Positions 14,551 through 17,828 of a DNA stretch of 17,828 nucleotides are shown piece after piece. The translations under genes were made by a program, and so were the position numbers. Location of the stretch: the NCBI GenBank assembly GCA_964195005.1, contig CAXMOO010000201.1, positions 1-17,828 on the forward strand, given 5' to 3'. Source of the stretch: JAUXLW01 sp964195005 (GTDB taxonomy: Bacteria; Actinomycetota; Acidimicrobiia; Spongiisociales; SHLN01). How positions within the stretch are numbered: position 1 is the first letter of the stretch; each line of letters begins with the position of its first letter. The notes below the pieces were generated by a model. That model had not been told where the DNA came from. It made no database searches and saw only the letters and a list, made by a program, of their open reading frames with translations.

Positions 14551-15300
14551 GTGGTCCCCAAGCTGGTCCTGCTGCGCCACGGCCAGTCGACCTGGAATCT
14601 GGAGAACCGGTTCACCGGCTGGACCGACGTTGGTCTTTCTCCTCACGGTGAAGAGGAGGCCCGTGAGGCCGGTCGGCTACTTCTGGAAGGAGGCTATGAC
14701 TTCGACGTGGTCCTCACATCTGTGCTCAAACGGGCCATCCTCACAGCTCAATTGACGCTGGAGGAGATGGATCGTCTGTGGCTGCCCGTTGAGCGATCGT
14801 GGCGCCTGAACGAGAAGTCCTACGGAGCCCTGCAGGGCCTCAACAAGAAGGAGACGGCCGACAAATACGGCGCTGACCAGGTGCACTTGTGGCGTCGCAG
14901 CTACGACGTGCCGGCCCCACCGCTGGATGACGACGACGAGCGCCACCCCGGCCACGACGCCATCTATCGCGATGAGCCGCCGGAAATCCTGCCTGCTACG
15001 GAGTGCCTCAAAGACGTGGTGGAACGGATGGTTCCCTACTGGGAGGAGACCATTGTCCCCGTGCTCGAATCTAGACGAAGGCCGCTGGTGGTCGCTCACG
15101 GCAACAGCCTCAGGGCTCTGGTGAAGCACCTCGATCAGATTTCAGATGAGGAGATCCCCCACCTCAACATTCCCACCGGCCTCCCACTGGTCTACGAGCT
15201 CGACGACAACCTCCGCCCCATCACCCACTACTACCTGGGCGATCCCGAGGCAGCGGCGGCGGCTGCCGAAGCGGTCGCGAAACAGGCCGGCGGAAACTGA
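14551..15300 (+). CDS. gpmA: 2,3-bisphosphoglycerate-dependent phosphoglycerate mutase
   Basis: This enzyme interconverts 3- and 2-phosphoglycerate through a phosphohistidine. The protein is 249 residues from GTG 14551 (VVPKLVLLRHGQSTWN); there is no clear Shine-Dalgarno, so translation probably depends on ribosomes ending just upstream. Visible are His10 in LRHGQSTWN, the GWTDVGLSPHG segment, Arg61 in LKRAILTA, catalytic Glu88 in RLNEKSYGALQGLNK and His183 in VAHGNSLRALVKHLD. The NIPTGLPLVYELD block (206-218) and YYLGDPEA (227-234) complete the dPGM pattern. The C-terminus is an Ala-rich tail. The segment ESGE is absent, which fits a mutase rather than a general histidine phosphatase. Third gene of pgk-tpiA-gpmA. 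Confidence 0.95.
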   Translation: MVPKLVLLRHGQSTWNLENRFTGWTDVGLSPHGEEEAREAGRLLLEGGYDFDVVLTSVLKRAILTAQLTLEEMDRLWLPVERSWRLNEKSYGALQGLNKKETADKYGADQVHLWRRSYDVPAPPLDDDDERHPGHDAIYRDEPPEILPATECLKDVVERMVPYWEETIVPVLESRRRPLVVAHGNSLRALVKHLDQISDEEIPHLNIPTGLPLVYELDDNLRPITHYYLGDPEAAAAAAEAVAKQAGGN

Positions 15301-15313
15301 GGCGGGACCGTCA

Positions 15314-15335
15314 CCTCCCCACCGAGTGGGGGAGG
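15314..15335 (+). terminator. Hairpin after gpmA
   Basis: CCTCCCC-AC (15314-15322) pairs with GT-GGGGGAGG (15326-15335), with one bulged G and a 3-nt loop, starting 13 nt after the gpmA stop. A short ATTTG follows. It is a likely terminator for pgk-tpiA-gpmA and the first member of the local repeat group. Confidence 0.5.
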
Positions 15336-15342
15336 ATTTGCT

Positions 15343-15375
15343 CCTCTCCCACGGAGTGAAACGAAGTGGGGGAGG
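15343..15375. repeat. Second palindrome of the CCTCYCC family
   Basis: CCTCTCCCAC (15343-15352) pairs with GTGGGGGAGG (15366-15375), a 10-bp stem with a single G-T pair and a 13-nt loop. It is almost in tandem with the preceding hairpin, and its right arm leads directly into the 15385-15403 inverted-repeat arm. Confidence 0.55.
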
Positions 15376-15577
15376 CTGGGAGGGGGTGGTTCCCAACAAC
15401 GGCACCCTGAGTGAAGCGTTGATAAGGCTTGAGGGTTGAAGCACGAGCCCGCCAGGAACGCACCGAACCAACTGCTAATTGTTGGGCACCGCCCTGTGCG
15501 AGGTCACCTGGAGCAACAGTTCTTCGAGGAATCAAGCTGCCGGCACTCGCGCCGTTGGTGGGCACCACCCTCCGCAA

Positions 15578-15619
15578 CCCCTCCCACTGCGCTGCGAAGA
15601 CTCCGCTGCGCAGGAGGGG
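15578..15619. terminator. Long hairpin directly after dppF
   Basis: CCCCTC (15578-15583) pairs with GAGGGG (15614-15619). After a 3-nt bulge, CTGCGC (15587-15592) pairs with GCGCAG (15608-15613), then GCG (15594-15596) with CGC (15604-15606), leaving a 7-nt loop. On the minus strand the element's CTCCCCTCC begins 2 nt after the dppF TAG. It is probably the dppDF terminator and a repeat-family copy; there is no T-tract. Confidence 0.5.
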
Positions 15620-15623
15620 AGAG

Positions 15624-16640
15624 CTAACCCGCCACTCTTCCGGTCGGGTCGAGGTGCTTGTAGTCGCCGGTGCGTAGATGGCAGGCGGCCTGATGGTCGG
15701 GGTTGTCGCTGGAGGTCAAGGCGGGGACCTGGACGTCGCATATGCCTTTCTGGGCGATGGGGCACCTGGTGTGGAAGTGACAACCGGGTGGGGGATTGAT
15801 AGGCGAGGGGATTTCTCCCTGGAGGATCGTCCGATTGCGAGGACGCCGCGGGTCGGGGATCGGGATCGCCGACAACAGGGCCTCGGTGTATGGATGGAGG
15901 GGCCGGGAGTAAAGAGAGTCTCTATCGGTGAGCTCGACCACCCGCCCCAGGTACATGACGGCCACCCGATCCGAGATATGCTCGACCACGGCCAGGTTGT
16001 GGGCCACGAACAGCAGCGTCAGCTTCAGCTCCGACTGTAGTTCTTTGAGAAGGTTCAGCACCTGGGCCTGCACCGAAACGTCCAGGGCGGACACGGGTTC
16101 GTCGGCGACAATGAAGTTCGGTTCCAGAATCAGGGCACGGGCGATTCCGATCCGCTGCCTTTGGCCGCCCGAGAACTCGTGCGGATAACGTCCGGCATGG
16201 GCGGCTCGTAACCCGACCAATTCCAGCATTGCATTGACTCGCTCCCGGCGCTCATCGCGATCGCCGACGCCGTGCAACCGCAGGCCTTCGGCGATGGAGA
16301 CCCCAACCTGGGCCCGGGGGTCGAGTGAGGAGAACGGGTCTTGGAAGATGATCTGCATTCGTTTGCGGAAAGGCTTCAACTTTCGCCCCGTGAGGTGCGT
16401 GATGTCTTCCCCTCCGAACTTGATGGTTCCGGAGGTGGGCTCCAGCAATCTCACCAGCAGGCGCCCGAGAGTGGTTTTGCCACAGCCGGATTCGCCAACC
16501 AGGCCGATGGTCTCCCCCCAATGGATGTCAAGGTCCACTCCGGCTACCGCGTTGACCGTCGCCACCTCACTCTGCAGCACGCCACCCTTCACCGGGAAAT
16601 TCTTTACCAGGTCCCTGATCTCGACGAGTGGCTCATCCAT
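15624..16640 (-). CDS. dppF: Peptide/nickel-type ABC importer ATP-binding protein (DppF/OppF-like)
   Basis: One of the two cytoplasmic ATPases of a dipeptide/oligopeptide importer. The protein is 338 residues from ATG at 16638-16640, with GGAAGG about 8 nt upstream, overlapping dppD by 8 bp. Motifs are Walker A GESGCGKTT (49-57), Q-loop IIFQDPFSSLDPR (97-109), signature FSGGQRQRIGIARAL (156-170), Walker B FIVADEP (176-182), D-loop SALD and switch His214 (AHN). The C-terminal oligopeptide-transporter extension has PLHPYTEALLSAIP, then GCHFHTRCP and a later Cys pair (GICDV, ACHL), as usual for this subfamily. The solute cannot be deduced from an ATPase. The stop is followed at 2 nt by a strong palindrome. 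Confidence 0.93.
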   Translation of the reverse strand: MDEPLVEIRDLVKNFPVKGGVLQSEVATVNAVAGVDLDIHWGETIGLVGESGCGKTTLGRLLVRLLEPTSGTIKFGGEDITHLTGRKLKPFRKRMQIIFQDPFSSLDPRAQVGVSIAEGLRLHGVGDRDERRERVNAMLELVGLRAAHAGRYPHEFSGGQRQRIGIARALILEPNFIVADEPVSALDVSVQAQVLNLLKELQSELKLTLLFVAHNLAVVEHISDRVAVMYLGRVVELTDRDSLYSRPLHPYTEALLSAIPIPDPRRPRNRTILQGEIPSPINPPPGCHFHTRCPIAQKGICDVQVPALTSSDNPDHQAACHLRTGDYKHLDPTGRVAG

Positions 16641-17670
16641 CGGCGTTGCCTTCCGGATAGAGCCAGCAACGGACCTGATGCCCTTCGGTTACCTCGAGCA
16701 ACTCGGGCTTCTGTTCGGTACAGATTGTGAGTGCGTTCTGAACCCGGGCAACACAGCGATCTGCAAAGCGGCAGCCGGCTGGCAGATCAATCAAAGAGGG
16801 GACGATCCCGGGGATGGTGTCGAGCTTCTCCGTCAGACCACCGAGGATTGGTATGGAACCGATGAGCCCCTGGCTATAGGGATGCAGTGGCTCTCTGAAA
16901 AGAGTGGCGACGTCGGTCTCCTCTACTATTTCCCCGGCGTACATAACGGCGACCCGATCAGCCATTTCCGCCACAACACCAAGATCGTGGGTAATCAGGA
17001 TGACTGCGGTCTTGAATCCCTCCTTGAGGTCCCTTATCAGGTCGAGGATCTGAGCCTGAATGGTTACGTCGAGGGCGGTAGTGGGCTCGTCGGCGATGAG
17101 TAGTTCGGGCTCGCACGCCAGCGCCATCGCAATCATCACTCGCTGGGCCATTCCTCCCGACAGCTCGTGCGGAAATGCCTTGGCCCGGGTTTCAGGGTCG
17201 GGTATGCCAACCCGCGTCAGCATCTCCACCATCTTCTCCTCCTCGACATCCTTGGCCCAGTCCCGGTGGAGTTCGAAGACCTCCTTGATCTGAGCACCTG
17301 CCCGGTGTACCGGGTTCAGGGAGGAGGTTGGCTGCTGGAAGATCATCGAGATGTGTTCACCCCTCAGTCCCCTCATCTCGTCCTGGCTCATATCCGCAAT
17401 GTTCTTGCCGTTGAACAAGATCTCGCCGGCGACCACCTCACCCGGGTGTGCCACCAGTCCCATGATGGAGAGTGCGGTCACCGATTTACCGCACCCAGAT
17501 TCGCCAACAATTCCGAGGACCTCGCCGCGGTCGACGTGAAGGCTTACGCCGTCGACCGCCTTGACTACGCCGTCACGGGTATCAAAGTGGGTCTCCAGGT
17601 CGCGCAGCTCGAGCAGACGACTATCTGGAGTAGTGACGGCTGCCGTCGGCTCGGGGGCTGGAGCAGTCAT
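16633..17670 (-). CDS. dppD: Peptide/nickel-type ABC importer ATP-binding protein (DppD/OppD-like)
   Basis: The partner ATPase of the importer. The protein is 345 residues from ATG at 17668-17670, which overlaps the dppC TGA as ATGA. An Ala/Pro-rich leader of about 17 residues precedes the ABC domain. Walker A is GESGCGKS (56-63), Q-loop ISMIFQQPTSSLNPV (107-121), signature LSGGMAQRVMIAMAL (170-184), Walker B LLIADEP (190-196), D-loop TALD and switch His228 (THDLGVVAEMADRVAVMYAGE). The C-terminal extension has PLHPYSQGLIGSIP and the AGCRFADRC cysteine motif typical of OppD/DppD. Gene order dppC-dppD-dppF and the overlaps indicate one operon, with the binding protein and first permease presumably outside the window. 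Confidence 0.93.
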   Translation of the reverse strand: MTAPAPEPTAAVTTPDSRLLELRDLETHFDTRDGVVKAVDGVSLHVDRGEVLGIVGESGCGKSVTALSIMGLVAHPGEVVAGEILFNGKNIADMSQDEMRGLRGEHISMIFQQPTSSLNPVHRAGAQIKEVFELHRDWAKDVEEEKMVEMLTRVGIPDPETRAKAFPHELSGGMAQRVMIAMALACEPELLIADEPTTALDVTIQAQILDLIRDLKEGFKTAVILITHDLGVVAEMADRVAVMYAGEIVEETDVATLFREPLHPYSQGLIGSIPILGGLTEKLDTIPGIVPSLIDLPAGCRFADRCVARVQNALTICTEQKPELLEVTEGHQVRCWLYPEGNADG

Positions 17671-17828
17671 CGGTTCAACGTGGGGTCGAGGGCGTCGCGG
17701 AGGCCGTCACCCATCAGGTTGAAACCGAGAACCGTAATCATGATGGCCAGACCGGGGAAGAAGACCAGATGCGGTGACGTGAAGACTTGGTTGCGTTCAG
17801 TTGCGAGCATAGATCCCCACTCCGCCAG
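17667..17828 (-). CDS. dppC: 3' end of ABC importer permease (DppC/OppC-like)
   Basis: The last 53 codons of a frame entering from the right edge, ending at TGA (17667-17669). The visible protein, starting LAEWGSMLATERN, has the hydrophobic stretch LVFFPGLAIMITVLGFNLM and ends GDGLRDALDPTLNR. The PEWGxML...FPGLAI..TVLxFNLxGDGLRDALDPxL pattern is characteristic of the C-terminus of DppC/OppC-type permeases (BPD_transp_1 family), with the final transmembrane helix in view. The stop overlaps the dppD start, supporting co-translation. Confidence 0.9.
   Translation of the reverse strand: MAEWGSMLATERNQVFTSPHLVFFPGLAIMITVLGFNLMGDGLRDALDPTLNR

Larger units (their letters stand above)
15301..15623. 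repeat. Gene-free stretch packed with related palindromic repeats
   Basis: This 323-bp gap between convergent gpmA and dppF has no supported gene. It contains hairpins at 15314-15335, 15343-15375 and 15578-15619, all built on CCTCYCC...GGGAGG arms. It also holds a 19-bp near-perfect inverted repeat, GGTGGTTCCCAACAACGGC (15385-15403) against 15551-15569 (17 of 19 match as reverse complement). A partial further copy, GTTGGGCACCGCCCT, lies at 15481-15495. The two outer copies face each other around about 150 bp. It resembles a nest of REP-like or MITE-like units; mobility is not shown. Confidence 0.6.

Noticed and set aside
16234..17103. 289-codon plus-strand frame opposite dppF and dppD
   Set aside because: Antisense to two clear ABC ATPase genes, with no domain signal.

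Overview
The window is a high-GC bacterial chromosome segment. Gene content points to Actinomycetota: a UvrC–RapZ–YvcK block sits next to glycolytic genes, an arrangement typical of that phylum. Frequent GTG/TTG starts, ATGA/GTGA stop-start overlaps and the UvrA zinc-module sequence agree. A deep-branching, Acidimicrobiia-like lineage is my inference, not a demonstrated identity. No rRNA, tRNA, CRISPR array, transposase or phage gene was seen.

Layout. (1) 1-1765: the 3' end of an unrecognised plus-strand gene, then a minus-strand polytopic membrane protein of glycosyltransferase-C (GT-C) type, divergent from uvrA. (2) 1766-5649: uvrA (plus), whose end overlaps the end of a second polytopic membrane protein gene (minus). 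(3) 5648-10257: a compact plus-strand operon of SAM methyltransferase, uvrC, a 41-codon small ORF, rapZ and yvcK. (4) 10258-12492: the usual position of whiA holds only a hairpin, and two GAPDH genes lie on the minus strand, coupled by ATGA. (5) 12493-15300: pgk, tpiA and gpmA on the plus strand, with an odd 107-bp duplication-like segment between tpiA and gpmA. (6) 15301-15623: a gene-free stretch full of related palindromic repeats. (7) 15624-17828: dppF, dppD and the 3' end of dppC of a peptide/nickel-type ABC importer (minus strand).

Function. UvrA and UvrC belong to nucleotide excision repair; no uvrB is present here. RapZ and YvcK are nucleotide-binding regulators linked to cell-wall precursor supply and carbon metabolism. 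Gap, Pgk, TpiA and GpmA cover four steps of lower glycolysis. The strongest oddity is the first gene of the GAPDH pair. It is full length and keeps the fold motifs and the catalytic-base His, but the nucleophilic Cys is Asn and the substrate-phosphate Arg is also Asn. It looks like a maintained pseudo-GAPDH co-translated with a normal GAPDH. Other items worth checking are the 41-codon ORF between uvrC and rapZ, the duplicated tpiA tail, and a palindrome family fixed 2-3 nt after the gap and dppF stop codons.
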